Part shown: piece after piece, positions 18,798 through 27,903 of the stretch | Position numbering within the stretch: the stretch's first letter is position 1 | Layout of the letters: each line of letters starts with the position of its first letter | Origin: an uncultured Vampirovibrio sp. | GTDB taxonomy: Bacteria > Cyanobacteriota > Vampirovibrionia > Gastranaerophilales > Gastranaerophilaceae | DNA: 64,000 nt | Direction of reading: 5' to 3' | NCBI GenBank assembly: GCA_910583725.1 | Contig: CAJTXZ010000002.1 | Coordinates: 75,509 to 139,508, forward strand | Position numbers and translations under genes: made by a program | The notes under the pieces: generated by a model | What the model saw: only the letters and a program-made list of their open reading frames with translations | What the model was told of the DNA's origin: nothing | The model's database searches: none

Positions 18798-18824
18798 AAA
18801 AAATGCGGGCATTTTACTGCCCGC
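18798..18824 (-). terminator. Intrinsic terminator of the SLH-protein gene
   Basis: GCGGGCA (18805-18811) and TGCCCGC (18818-18824) form a 7-bp GC-rich stem with a TTTTAC loop. On the minus strand it is followed by six T. It lies 25 bases past the SLH-protein stop. Confidence 0.9.
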
Positions 18825-18831
18825 AAATTCG

Positions 18832-18866
18832 ATTAATGAAGATTTATATTATAAATCTTCATTAAT
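18832..18866. repeat. 35-base perfect palindrome across the SLH-protein stop codon
   Basis: ATTAATGAAGATTTATA (18832-18848) is the exact reverse complement of 18850-18866, with one base at the centre. It spans the last codons (...SINEDL) and stop of the SLH-protein gene and sits directly before its terminator. Confidence 0.9.
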
Positions 18867-20129
18867 ACTTACATCATCCAACAGCTTAATGTAAACTGTC
18901 TCGCCTGCTCTTGCAGAATAATTAACGCCTTTTGTTACAAGACCGCCGATAAAACCGGCGCCAGCGCCAACAGGAGCACCAATTGCAAGGCCTGTGCCAA
19001 GTTCATCACAAGGTATGCCAACACCAACACCGGCACCGGTACCAAGAACAGCACCGCCAAGAGTGTATGCGCCGATTTTTTTCCATGGATTTTCTTTTAG
19101 ATATCCATCTCTGTCATTGTAAACATAGCCGTTTAAATCAGTTGCCCTGCCGTCAGGAAGTTCCATTCTGCTGAATTTAACCTTAACTTCGCCGTTTTTG
19201 TTAAACCATTTCGGGTCAATTTTATCTTCTACTGTTGCATATAATTTTGTATTTGCAGGGATAACGGTTGTGCCTTCATCTGTTACAACATCATTTCTAA
19301 CGGTAAATACTACATTATCACCTTCTTGTGATTTTTTAGATTTATATGCTTCGTAAAATTCCGCTTTAATAATATTGCCTTGTGAAATGATTTTTCTAAC
19401 ATTGGTAACGGTTACAATATTTGAATCAGCATCTTTGTGTATACTTAAATGTTCTGTGCCAAGTACTTTTTCACTGGTTGTTTCAGGCGCAACATATTCT
19501 TCTTTTACCATATTCATAGTTTTGCTTAATTTTGCAAGTAAAACTGCAGTTTCAGCTCTTGTAATATCCCTGTTGGGTTCAAATTTCAAGCTGTCAGGGT
19601 GATTTACATAAAGCCCGAGTTTAACTGCCTTTTGGTAAGGCAATTCAGCCCATTCAGGGATTAATTTTGTATCTTCAAAATCAGAAAGTACAGAATCATC
19701 AGCATAGATATTTTTTGTAATATGGCTCATAACTGATGTTACTTCTGCTTTTGTCATTTTGTTTTGAGGTTTGAATGTCTTATCAGGATAACCGTATACC
19801 AGGCCTAATTCTTCTGATTTCATGATTGCGTCATAATTTTCAGTAAAATTATCTATATCTGCATATGGATTTTCAACCGTGATATTTAAATTGTCATGCC
19901 CTAAAACTTTTGTTAACATTTTAACAAAATCACCCCTTTTTACAGGATTTTCAGGGTTGAAATTATTGTTTTCATCAAGCTGCATAACATTTTTTGAAAC
20001 CATATCAACGATTTCGGAATTTGCCCAATAGTTTTCAGATACATCGCTTATTTCGGCAGCAAACACCTGCGATGAAGTCATTAAACCAAAGAGGGCAAAA
20101 ATAGCAAATAAATTTCTTAAGATTTTCAT
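18849..20129 (-). CDS. SLH-domain envelope protein with glycine-zipper C-terminus
   Basis: Exported protein of 426 residues. Residues 1-24 are a signal peptide ending in VFAA. Three S-layer-homology repeats follow at about 26-76, 87-138 and 150-205 (for example NPVKRGDFVKML, NKMTKAEVTSVM, RDITRAETAVLL), which tether proteins to peptidoglycan-linked polymers. A beta-rich domain at about 215-345 leads to a glycine-zipper segment (LGGAVLGTGAGVGVG, then GAPVGAGAGFIGG) and a final RAGETVYIKLLDDVSI strand. The C-terminal half matches the envelope protein at 52831-53985. In diderm relatives of cyanobacteria, SLH proteins link outer membrane and cell wall; that role is inferred here. Confidence 0.88.
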   Translation of the reverse strand: MKILRNLFAIFALFGLMTSSQVFAAEISDVSENYWANSEIVDMVSKNVMQLDENNNFNPENPVKRGDFVKMLTKVLGHDNLNITVENPYADIDNFTENYDAIMKSEELGLVYGYPDKTFKPQNKMTKAEVTSVMSHITKNIYADDSVLSDFEDTKLIPEWAELPYQKAVKLGLYVNHPDSLKFEPNRDITRAETAVLLAKLSKTMNMVKEEYVAPETTSEKVLGTEHLSIHKDADSNIVTVTNVRKIISQGNIIKAEFYEAYKSKKSQEGDNVVFTVRNDVVTDEGTTVIPANTKLYATVEDKIDPKWFNKNGEVKVKFSRMELPDGRATDLNGYVYNDRDGYLKENPWKKIGAYTLGGAVLGTGAGVGVGIPCDELGTGLAIGAPVGAGAGFIGGLVTKGVNYSARAGETVYIKLLDDVSINEDL

Positions 20130-20221
20130 ACTCTACCTTCACTCCCAGTTTTAATAATATCTAACTTTATATAATAAAATATTATTACAAAAAGCAGGTT
20201 TGTGCAAATTTGTAAATAAAA

Positions 20222-20251
20222 ATACCCCTGCATTTATAAAAGCAAGGGTAT
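20222..20251 (-). terminator. Terminator after sepF
   Basis: ATACCC-C-TGC pairs with GCA-A-GGGTAT with one mismatch. On the minus strand it is followed by TTTTTATTT. It ends the yggS-sepF transcript. Confidence 0.75.
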
Positions 20252-20345
20252 ATTATTCTCCTAAATTCCATAAACTCCGCTATTATGTTTTTAATTACGA
20301 CATACTTTCAGCCAAAGGGAGTTCTCTCAAACTCGTTATTATTCT

Positions 20346-20873
20346 CTAATTTGATTGAGGCGCATTCCAAAGCGCATCTCTTGTTAATTTTGAGCTTACC
20401 ATTTCCTGAGATAAATTAATATTATCAGGAGTAAATATAAATACACATTCGCCGATTTTTCTCTGGTCACCGCCAAGGGCGTATGTGCAGCCGCATAAGA
20501 AATCAACAACTCTTTGTGACTGTTCTCTATCTAAAAGTTGAAGGTTAAGGATAACTGTTTTCTTTTCTTTAAGCGCTTCTGCTATTTGCTTTGATTCATT
20601 ATAAGACCTTGGTTCAAATACAATAACTTCATAACCTCTGGAATCGCCCTCATATCCTCTTGAGGGCATTGAAATAACTTTTCTTTCATTTCTGTATGCT
20701 GGCATAGGTGCTTGTTTAAACTCCGGCGCTAGTGCAACATTTCTGTCTGTAGCATAATCTGTATCAAAATTATCATCTAAACTTGCAAACGGGTCATCCC
20801 TGTCTGTTCCGCTTTCAAATGGTGATGTTAAAAATTTAACTATGGAATTTATTGTGTTTGAAACTCCGGTCAA
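20346..20873 (-). CDS. sepF: Cell division protein SepF
   Basis: Membrane-associated division factor that anchors and bundles FtsZ. At 175 residues it shows the family layout: an amphipathic N-terminus (SNTINSIVKFLTSPF), an acidic variable linker and a C-terminal domain with VIVFEPRSYNESKQIAEAL and VVDFLCGCTYALGG. The TTG start at 20873 is set by GGAGG seven bases upstream. It follows yggS by 20 bases, the arrangement seen in cyanobacteria and Gram-positives. SepF together with lipid A genes is a useful taxonomic hint. Confidence 0.93.
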   Translation of the reverse strand: MTGVSNTINSIVKFLTSPFESGTDRDDPFASLDDNFDTDYATDRNVALAPEFKQAPMPAYRNERKVISMPSRGYEGDSRGYEVIVFEPRSYNESKQIAEALKEKKTVILNLQLLDREQSQRVVDFLCGCTYALGGDQRKIGECVFIFTPDNINLSQEMVSSKLTRDALWNAPQSN

Positions 20874-20893
20874 CGCCTTATCCTCCTAATTTT

Positions 20894-21538
20894 TTACTCA
20901 AATAATGTTCTACCTAGTCTTATAATTGTTGCACCCTCATCAAGTGCTATTTTGTAATCATTGCTCATTCCCATTGAAAGCTCTTTTAAGTTATACGATT
21001 CTTTTAGTTTGTACATTTCTCTAAAAAGTTTCCTGATTAAATCAGTATCATCGGTTAAGGGGGCTATATTCATAAGCCCTTCGAGCTTTAAATTTTGAAG
21101 CCCGTTAATTTCAGATATCAGATTTTCCAACTGAGAAGGTGCTATGCCGAACTTTTGCTCTTCAAATGCATTATTTACCTGGATTAAAACTTTTTGGACA
21201 ATACCTTTTTGCTTTGCAATTACATCCAGCTCACAAGCAAGTTTTATAGAATCGACAGAATGTATTAAATCAAACACTCCTACTGCCTTTTTTGCTTTGT
21301 TCCCTTGCAAGTGTCCAATCAAATGATAATGCGATTTTGAAGCGATTTCCTCCTCTAATAAATTGATTTTTTCAATTGCCTTGATTACTTGATTTTCCCC
21401 AAAATTATTCAGCCCGGCTCTAAAGGCGTCCCTCATGTCGTTTACTGTATAATATTTTGAAACAGCAACGATTGTCGGGTTGTAATTTTTTGCAAATGTC
21501 AAAATACGATTTAAATTTTCAGAAATCTTTGTATACAC
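20894..21538 (-). CDS. YggS/PLPBP-family pyridoxal-phosphate homeostasis protein
   Basis: PLP-binding protein of 214 residues that buffers vitamin B6 and influences amino acid pools. The PLP Lys lies in VAVSKYYTVNDMRDA. Other family marks are NNFGENQV, HYHLIGHLQGNK, GLMNIAP and LSMGMSNDYKIALDEGATIIRLG. The start is GTG at 21538, with GAGGGTG just upstream. It is the first gene of a yggS-sepF unit; pdxJ for B6 synthesis lies 440 bases further upstream on the same strand, a plausible functional neighbour. Confidence 0.94.
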   Translation of the reverse strand: MYTKISENLNRILTFAKNYNPTIVAVSKYYTVNDMRDAFRAGLNNFGENQVIKAIEKINLLEEEIASKSHYHLIGHLQGNKAKKAVGVFDLIHSVDSIKLACELDVIAKQKGIVQKVLIQVNNAFEEQKFGIAPSQLENLISEINGLQNLKLEGLMNIAPLTDDTDLIRKLFREMYKLKESYNLKELSMGMSNDYKIALDEGATIIRLGRTLFE

Positions 21539-21978
21539 TTTTCACACCCTCTTAAAAGCTATGTGACAAGCTTCTACCTTCAAGCTCTATTTAATTATAG
21601 AGCGGGTGTGTACACATGACAACATTTAATTTAGTAATCTATTTGTTGCACAAATAATTAGTCAAAACATGCACCATGACATGATTTTGGCAATTCGATT
21701 ATTCTTAATATTACTTAACAAATATAGAAATTTTAAATATTTCATGACATGTTTCGCTAAAATTGGCATGCTTAATCTATGAAAAAGCATGCCAAATAAA
21801 TATCAAAAATAATTTTTGTATGATTGTTAAAAAAAATTTTCAAATTGTGGCTTTATTGCCCATTTTTTTAAATAAAAACTAACTTGTATGCTAAAAGACT
21901 ACAGTACACAAAAAATAAGATAATAAAAAAATTATGTACATATTATAAATGCGGCATCAATTTGCAGTTTATATTTTG
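21539..21978. other. Intergenic region with strong hairpin
   Basis: No gene is seen. An 11-bp perfect stem with an 11-base loop lies at 21763-21795 (TTGGCATGCTT and AAGCATGCCAA). On the minus strand it is followed by TTTTAG, so it may be a weak terminator for pdxJ. CATGACATG occurs twice, at 21675-21683 and 21743-21751. Confidence 0.6.
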
Positions 21979-22686
21979 CTAAATTAACTCCATCATTTCT
22001 TTAACGGCCATCTCTAGACCAACAAAGATGGAACGAGAAATTATTGAATGGCCAATATTTAATTCGCAAAGCCCTTCAATTTCATTCATCAAATAAACAT
22101 TTTCATAATTAAGGCCATGCCCGGCATTTACCTTAAGACCCAATTCCTGTGCGAATTTTGCACCGTTTTTAAGTTTATTAAATTCAATATCTTGATTATC
22201 TGTACCAAAAGCATTAGAAAAAGAGCCTGTATGAAGCTCAATATAATCAGCGCCTATTTCTGATGCCGTTTTAATTTGTTCTAAATCAGGGTCAATAAAA
22301 AGACTTACTATTATATTTTTTAAATGGAGTGCTTTTATTAATTTTTCAATTTTTTCTTTATTCTGAATAACATCAAGCCCGCCTTCTGTTGTTAATTCAA
22401 GTCTTTTTTCGGGCACAATGCAGCAGGAATAAGGGCAAAGCGAGGTGGCAATCTTCTGCATTTCATCTGTTGCCGCCATTTCAAGGTTAATATTGCAAGC
22501 AAGATGTTTTTTTAATTCTAAAACATCATTGTCTTTTATATGGCGCCTGTCTTCTCTTAAATGTACGGTAACAGCCTTGGCGCCTGCCATTTCGCATATA
22601 AGTGCAGCATCCAAAACGCTTGGCTCAACTCCGCCTCTTGCGTTTCTTAACGTTGCAACATGATCAATATTAACTCCTAAATCCAT
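21979..22686 (-). CDS. pdxJ: Pyridoxine 5'-phosphate synthase
   Basis: Closes the pyridine ring of vitamin B6 from 1-deoxyxylulose 5-phosphate and 3-amino-2-oxopropyl phosphate. At 235 residues it is the usual TIM-barrel length. Signatures are LGVNIDHVATLRNARGG (N-terminal), VTVHLREDRRHIKDNDV, the Glu in NLEMAATDEM, CCIVPEKRLELTTEGGLDV, and LKVNAGHGLNYENV. The -10-like TACATT, preceded by TGC, ends six bases before the ATG, so the mRNA may be leaderless. This marks the DXP-dependent B6 route. Confidence 0.97.
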   Translation of the reverse strand: MDLGVNIDHVATLRNARGGVEPSVLDAALICEMAGAKAVTVHLREDRRHIKDNDVLELKKHLACNINLEMAATDEMQKIATSLCPYSCCIVPEKRLELTTEGGLDVIQNKEKIEKLIKALHLKNIIVSLFIDPDLEQIKTASEIGADYIELHTGSFSNAFGTDNQDIEFNKLKNGAKFAQELGLKVNAGHGLNYENVYLMNEIEGLCELNIGHSIISRSIFVGLEMAVKEMMELI

Positions 22687-22873
22687 AGCTAAAATGTAGC
22701 ACTTTTTTATCTTTTTTTAAAGAAAATTTTGCGCAAAAATGCAAAATAATAAAAAAGAACTAGCTCATATGGTTGATTTTAATGCTCTCTGGCTGGACTA
22801 AACAAATAAATTAAATATAATAAGAAATGTTACAATTATTACATTTCTTTTAGTTAATTAAAGTGAATAGATA

Positions 22874-25800
22874 GTGAACTGTCCAAAATGTAAAACTCAA
22901 ATAAATCCTAAGGATACTATATGCCCTAATTGTAAATTAAGGCTTGTTTTTGAGTGTCCAAGGTGCAAGAGCCAAATAAAAACAGGCAGTTCATCATGTA
23001 AAAAGTGCGGTTTTGTTTTTGTAAAATTTTGCCCTGAGTGCAACTGCGCAAACTATGTTTCATCAACTCACTGCAGAAAATGTTTTTATCATTTTAAAGA
23101 AGATGAAGAAACACTTCAAAATATGCAGGCGAATAATAGTGAAAAGGAAAACAAAGCCGAGGTTAAAAACAATGACAAACATGCAAAAGCGCCTACACAG
23201 CAAACAGTACCAAGGTTAAGTGTTTATATTGATTTTTTAACATTAAAACATGTTTTCGACAAATACAAAGATAAAGAATTTAAGCAAAAGGTTACATTGA
23301 ATATTAAAACAGCTATCAAGCTTGCTTTTAATGTAACGCCTCAATTCATCAAGGAAGATGTTATCAATTTTAGTATAAATTATTCTAAGAAAATTGGTTT
23401 TTTAGAAAAGGTGAACAAATTTAGCGAAGAATTTTCAAAGTTTAATCTTATATTAAATGAAACCCTTGGCGCTGATATTTCATTTAAATTTGCCGTAGCA
23501 CTTGAAGATGAAGTAAAACCAAATTCTTTAATTAAGCAGCTTGAATATGGCATAGAAAAGGATATTGTAACATCAGAAGGTGCGTATAAAATATTATCTG
23601 ATGAGATTCCGCTCATTAAAATCTCGCCAGAATCATATAAAATGGTATTTTTAGACCAAAAACCCGAATTTACACAAAGTAAAAGCGTAAAAGAAAATGT
23701 GGCGCTTGAATTAATATATGATACTCTAAATGATTCATCAAGCGAAATTAAAGGAATATCATTAAATGCTCCAAGGGGCTCAGGGAAAAGTTTTCTATTA
23801 GAAAAGCTCTACAAAAAGCTTGAAGACGGCAATATAATGGTATTAAAGGGGCAATGCAGCGCGCTTACCCAAATTACTCCGATGGGACTTATTCAGGATG
23901 TTTTTTTATCACTGTTTAATCTCTCTTTTGTACCATCAAAATATGAAAAACGCGTCAGAGAATTAAGAAATGTGCTTCAAAAAAATCTTTCTTTTATGAA
24001 CGGCAAAGAAGGTTTTTCACCTGAAAAGATTGAAACATTGATAAACCTTGTTTATCCTGTCGGAGAAGATTTTTATGAAAGTATTTTAATTAATAAGCAT
24101 AAAACTTTTAAGGTGATAAAGGATGTGCTTGAAGCTCTTCGCGGCGAATCAAAGCTTGCAATAATAATTGACGATTTTGATTTAATTGATGAAACCTCTT
24201 TTGAATTTCTGAAATATTTAACAAATAAGGATTTCTTTAATCAGGGCGCAAAATTTTTACTATCATACAGAAACCAGCATGCTTTAAATATGTATATAAA
24301 TTCAGAAAAGCTTCCTAAGAATGCTTGTTTGAATATTAACCTTGCGCAGAATGAAATAGATGATATCAGAGAATATTTAAGATTAAAATTCGGTTCTTAT
24401 GATGTATTGCCGGAAAAAATTGTAAACCAGATTATTTTAAATTCACAAGGAAATTTTGCCTATATAGAACAGGTTAGTGAATATTTTCTTGAAACAAAAA
24501 AAGTTTATTTAAAAGACAAAGTGTTTACATTTAATGCAAAGGATGAAAATTATTTTGTTCCGCAGACGCTTGGCGAAATTCTGGATAAAAGATTGAATTT
24601 CTTAAAAGAAACAAATCTTTCTTATTACCTGTTTTTAGGAACAGCGTCAATGCTTGGCGGAAGATTTACAAAATCTATCCTGCAAGCAGTTTTTGAATTA
24701 TCCGATGATAATTTTATAAAAATAACTTCTTTTTTAGAAAAAACAGGGTATATAAGCAAAAAGAATGAAAATATCTTCAAATTTAAAAATACATTAATAT
24801 GGACCCATATTTATTCTAAGGCAAAAAATAATGATACTCTAAAACCATACAGTGCAAAGCTTTTGGGGGAAACTTGCCAAAGAACAATATCTTCACCTGC
24901 TATACGTGCACTATTGGCACAAACAATTGAAGATAAGGCACTTGCATTCGACTTGTGGACTGCAAACCTAAAGCTTGCTTCCTATATAGGCGATGTTGCA
25001 TTTTATACCATGTGCCAAAAGCAAAGCCTTGCAAACCTTGAAGAGATGAAACATCCTAATGCTTTTTATATAAAAAATAATATCTTTGAAAGGCTTGGAA
25101 AATTAATTTATGCAAAAAACCCAAAAGAAGCTGTTGATTATTTAACATCAGCCCTTGTGCATGCTAAAAATAAAGAAGAAGCTGAAAAAGTTATAGAATT
25201 ATCAGGATACTTGATTCACAGTCTTAAAGAGGTGCAAAATTTTCCTGCAATAATTGAAACAGCGGATACAGTTCTTCAATATTTCGATAAACCAAAATAC
25301 AGTCTTCAGAGAGCATTAATTAAAACAAGAAAAGCCGAGGCACTCTTATATGCCGGAAATTTTGAAGAAGTAAATACAATTGTAAATTCAGAAATCAATC
25401 CGCCATTGCAAGAGTGGCTAAAACACCCAAAAAGGCATGATTTTGTAAATACAAAAGAAGTTTACAATTCATGGATAAAAGCAAACATATTTTTAATTGA
25501 AGCACTTGCGCAGCAAGGAAACCCTGCAGTGTTTGAATTAATCGAGGCTGTTGAAAAAGAGGTATTTAAAGAAAATAAAAAAGATAAAATCACTGTTGAT
25601 GCAAAAATTATCGTTAATTTAAAACTTGCAACAGCCTATGCCTATACAATCAAAGGATATCTTGGATTATCAGATGAAATACTGCAATCCATTGTTAAAG
25701 ATTTTTCATATGCGATTGATGATTCAAAATTAGTTTCAAAATGGAATACAATTGATATTTTTAACAAAATTTTGAGAAATGATTTTGATGAAAAAATAAA

Positions 25801-26437
25801 GGATGAAATGTTTGAGGCCGTAACCTTTGCAAACAACTGTTCTGATAATTACAGCAAAAACCTTATAAAAGCACTTTTAGCGTATGTAATATTGGAAGAG
25901 GGAAATCCTTTAAAATCTTTGGAAATCTGCGCCGAGCAAATGACTTGGTTTTCTAAAGAAAAAATTGCTCTTGGCGCCCTTATTTCCTGGTATATCAGCG
26001 CAAAAGCAACAATGGCAGCAAACGGTGCAGACAAGGCTGTTGAAATATGCGAAAAAGCAATAAATATATGCGAAAGCACCAAAATCAATTCCACATTCTT
26101 TAAGGTGTTATTCCAAGCCCTTATGGCAAGAGCTTATCTAAATAAGGGCGAATTGGATAACGCAAAAACGTATTCAGAGCTTGCTTTTCAGGATGCCAAC
26201 ATAAATGAACTTGTATTTCTACAGATGATATTATACAAACTGCGCGCCAATATTATGCAGGATTCCCTTACTACAATTGAAGCTTCAAGAAAGCTTGAGG
26301 TGGCTGAGAATACAATTAAAACATATGAAAAGGCTTTAAACGCAGCAAGCAGTCTGAATTTAACAAAACATCATTATGTTATTCAAAAAGAATTAACCTC
26401 ATTTAAGGCATATTGCCAGTTAAAGAGGATAATGTAG
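22874..26437 (+). CDS. Zinc-ribbon / cyclase-like / AAA / TPR giant regulator
   Basis: Multidomain protein of 1187 residues. Three C-x2-C...C-x2-C zinc ribbons span residues 3-70. Residues about 112-262 (RLSVYIDFLTLKHVF, then IVTSEGAYKILSD) have the outline of a class III nucleotidyl cyclase domain, but the metal-binding Asp pair is not evident, so it is probably inactive. An AAA/STAND ATPase follows, with Walker A APRGSGKS at 299-306 and Walker B LAIIIDDFD near 428-436. The remaining 650 residues are helical TPR-like repeats. The start is GTG at 22874, chosen because the first ribbon begins immediately after; no clear Shine-Dalgarno is seen. It is likely a signalling or scaffold ATPase; the partner is unknown. 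Confidence 0.8.
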   Translation: MNCPKCKTQINPKDTICPNCKLRLVFECPRCKSQIKTGSSSCKKCGFVFVKFCPECNCANYVSSTHCRKCFYHFKEDEETLQNMQANNSEKENKAEVKNNDKHAKAPTQQTVPRLSVYIDFLTLKHVFDKYKDKEFKQKVTLNIKTAIKLAFNVTPQFIKEDVINFSINYSKKIGFLEKVNKFSEEFSKFNLILNETLGADISFKFAVALEDEVKPNSLIKQLEYGIEKDIVTSEGAYKILSDEIPLIKISPESYKMVFLDQKPEFTQSKSVKENVALELIYDTLNDSSSEIKGISLNAPRGSGKSFLLEKLYKKLEDGNIMVLKGQCSALTQITPMGLIQDVFLSLFNLSFVPSKYEKRVRELRNVLQKNLSFMNGKEGFSPEKIETLINLVYPVGEDFYESILINKHKTFKVIKDVLEALRGESKLAIIIDDFDLIDETSFEFLKYLTNKDFFNQGAKFLLSYRNQHALNMYINSEKLPKNACLNINLAQNEIDDIREYLRLKFGSYDVLPEKIVNQIILNSQGNFAYIEQVSEYFLETKKVYLKDKVFTFNAKDENYFVPQTLGEILDKRLNFLKETNLSYYLFLGTASMLGGRFTKSILQAVFELSDDNFIKITSFLEKTGYISKKNENIFKFKNTLIWTHIYSKAKNNDTLKPYSAKLLGETCQRTISSPAIRALLAQTIEDKALAFDLWTANLKLASYIGDVAFYTMCQKQSLANLEEMKHPNAFYIKNNIFERLGKLIYAKNPKEAVDYLTSALVHAKNKEEAEKVIELSGYLIHSLKEVQNFPAIIETADTVLQYFDKPKYSLQRALIKTRKAEALLYAGNFEEVNTIVNSEINPPLQEWLKHPKRHDFVNTKEVYNSWIKANIFLIEALAQQGNPAVFELIEAVEKEVFKENKKDKITVDAKIIVNLKLATAYAYTIKGYLGLSDEILQSIVKDFSYAIDDSKLVSKWNTIDIFNKILRNDFDEKIKDEMFEAVTFANNCSDNYSKNLIKALLAYVILEEGNPLKSLEICAEQMTWFSKEKIALGALISWYISAKATMAANGADKAVEICEKAINICESTKINSTFFKVLFQALMARAYLNKGELDNAKTYSELAFQDANINELVFLQMILYKLRANIMQDSLTTIEASRKLEVAENTIKTYEKALNAASSLNLTKHHYVIQKELTSFKAYCQLKRIM

Positions 26438-26602
26438 ACTTTTTAGCATAAAAATAATCTAAGGATTTTGATTTTGCCAAAAGCTGAAATTTTTCAAATA
26501 CAAAAAAGTTCTAATGTGCCCGCAAATTCTGTATTTTATTTTTAATATAAATCCTTTTGATGCCATATTGCCCAAAGATTAAAAATTGCTATAATTGAAT
26601 TT

Positions 26603-26839
26603 ATGGATGATATCAATATAAAAATTTTAGAGCTCAAAACAAAGAATTTAATGTCAAAAAGACAACTGGTTATTAATATATTGGTTGTATTAATTGGCGG
26701 CATCATAGGGCTTGCTTTTATGCCAAACGGAGCATTGAAGAATATATTCATTATTCTTGGTGTTTTATATGCTATGGTTTTAATTAAAGATTTTTTAGCA
26801 ATCGATATCAAGATAGAAAAATTATTAAAATGGAAGTAG
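26603..26839 (+). CDS. Small membrane protein, two helices
   Basis: Protein of 78 residues with two hydrophobic segments (LVINILVVLIGGIIGLAF and NIFIILGVLYAMVLIKDFL) and a charged N-terminus, predicted in the inner membrane. The family is not recognised. TTGCCC (26568-26573), a 16-base spacer and TATAAT (26590-26595) form a promoter whose -10 ends seven bases before the ATG, implying a leaderless mRNA. A still smaller membrane ORF follows after nine bases. Confidence 0.65.
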   Translation: MDDINIKILELKTKNLMSKRQLVINILVVLIGGIIGLAFMPNGALKNIFIILGVLYAMVLIKDFLAIDIKIEKLLKWK

Positions 26840-26848
26840 GATTTTATT

Positions 26849-26983
26849 ATGGATTTTTTAACTATAAACCCAGAGCTTGATACACCCTCAAATTTTATTA
26901 TTGCTTTATTTCTTTTCGGACTTTTGCTTTGGTCTGCTTTTTATCCTTCAATTTTGGATAAAAAGATTAAAGACGACAAATAA
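26849..26983 (+). CDS. Single-pass micro-membrane protein (44 aa)
   Basis: A short ORF with start MDFLTINPELDTPSN, one transmembrane helix (FIIALFLFGLLLWSAFYP) and a basic tail LDKKIKDDK. It begins nine bases after the previous stop with AAGTAGGA upstream, so translation may be coupled. The layout resembles small accessory subunits of membrane complexes, but no family is recognised. Confidence 0.55.
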   Translation: MDFLTINPELDTPSNFIIALFLFGLLLWSAFYPSILDKKIKDDK

Positions 26984-27027
26984 TATAAAGCCGGAAAACT
27001 TTGTTTTGTTCTGTTTTTGAGATATTA

Positions 27028-27056
27028 TTGACACTAATAAAAATTTAAAATAGAAT
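27028..27056 (+). promoter_or_regulatory. Sigma70 promoter of acyltransferase-ROK unit
   Basis: TTGACA (27028-27033), a 17-base spacer and TAGAAT (27051-27056). Six bases separate the -10 from the ATG at 27063, predicting a leaderless transcript. Confidence 0.85.
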
Positions 27057-27062
27057 TGGTTT

Positions 27063-27893
27063 ATGCTTACACCACAACATTTGTACAGCGAAATTCCCCC
27101 GACAAAGATAAGGAACAGGGAAGAAAAATTCAGAAAAGCAAAAAATGTCCCGTTTTGGCATTTTATGGGAAATTTTATCTTTTTTTCAATGATAAAGAAC
27201 CGCTTTTATTCCCTAATGTATAAAAATCTGGAAAATTTTGAAAAAAGGAATAAAAATTTTGCCACGGTTTTTTACGCCCCGCATTCTAATTGGTGGGATG
27301 GAATGCTTGGATATATTGTTATATATTTTATCTTAAGAAAAACCGGCAAATTTAGAATGCGCCTTATGATTGAAGAGATGAACAGATTTCCTCTGTTTCA
27401 ATATATAGGCTGTTTTCCGATTAACAAAAAATCAGCGCAGAGTGCTATGAAATCTTTAAGCTATGCAGCAGATACGCTTAAAGACCCTGATATAGCCTTC
27501 TGGCTTTTTCCGCAGGGAATTATCCGGCCGCCTCATCACAGGCCTGAAATTTTTCAATCAGGCTTAGCCTATATGGCAAAAAATGCCGCAAAAAAATTCG
27601 GAGGAGTAAATTTAATTCCCGTTGCAACAAATTATACATTTTTAAGACAGGACAGGCCTGAAATCCTCTTAGAATTCGGGGAACCCGAAGTGATTACAAA
27701 CCCTGAATTTGACAGAAAAGAATTTACACACAGACACGAAAGAGCGTTTGAAGAGTTTCTTGATCACCAGCAAAACAATATAAGCCGAGGTGATTTTAGC
27801 GGATATGAATATTTATACAAAGAAAAGCTTCACTGGTGGCGCCAAATTGAGAGCAAATTAAAAAGTATCGGCATAAAAAACAAAGAGATTTAG
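27063..27893 (+). CDS. 1-acylglycerol-3-phosphate acyltransferase-like (PlsC/LPLAT) protein
   Basis: Probable membrane-surface acyltransferase of lipid metabolism, 276 residues. The HX4D catalytic motif is HSNWWD near residue 78. FWLFPQGIIRPP corresponds to the substrate-binding FPEG motif with Gln for Glu. GGVNLIPVATNYTF is the late family block. One hydrophobic N-terminal stretch (FWHFMGNFIFFSMI) could associate with the membrane. The substrate could be a lysophospholipid or a pigment or glycan acceptor. It is followed by the ROK gene after ten bases. Confidence 0.82.
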   Translation: MLTPQHLYSEIPPTKIRNREEKFRKAKNVPFWHFMGNFIFFSMIKNRFYSLMYKNLENFEKRNKNFATVFYAPHSNWWDGMLGYIVIYFILRKTGKFRMRLMIEEMNRFPLFQYIGCFPINKKSAQSAMKSLSYAADTLKDPDIAFWLFPQGIIRPPHHRPEIFQSGLAYMAKNAAKKFGGVNLIPVATNYTFLRQDRPEILLEFGEPEVITNPEFDRKEFTHRHERAFEEFLDHQQNNISRGDFSGYEYLYKEKLHWWRQIESKLKSIGIKNKEI

Positions 27894-27903
27894 GTTTTTC
27901 AAA

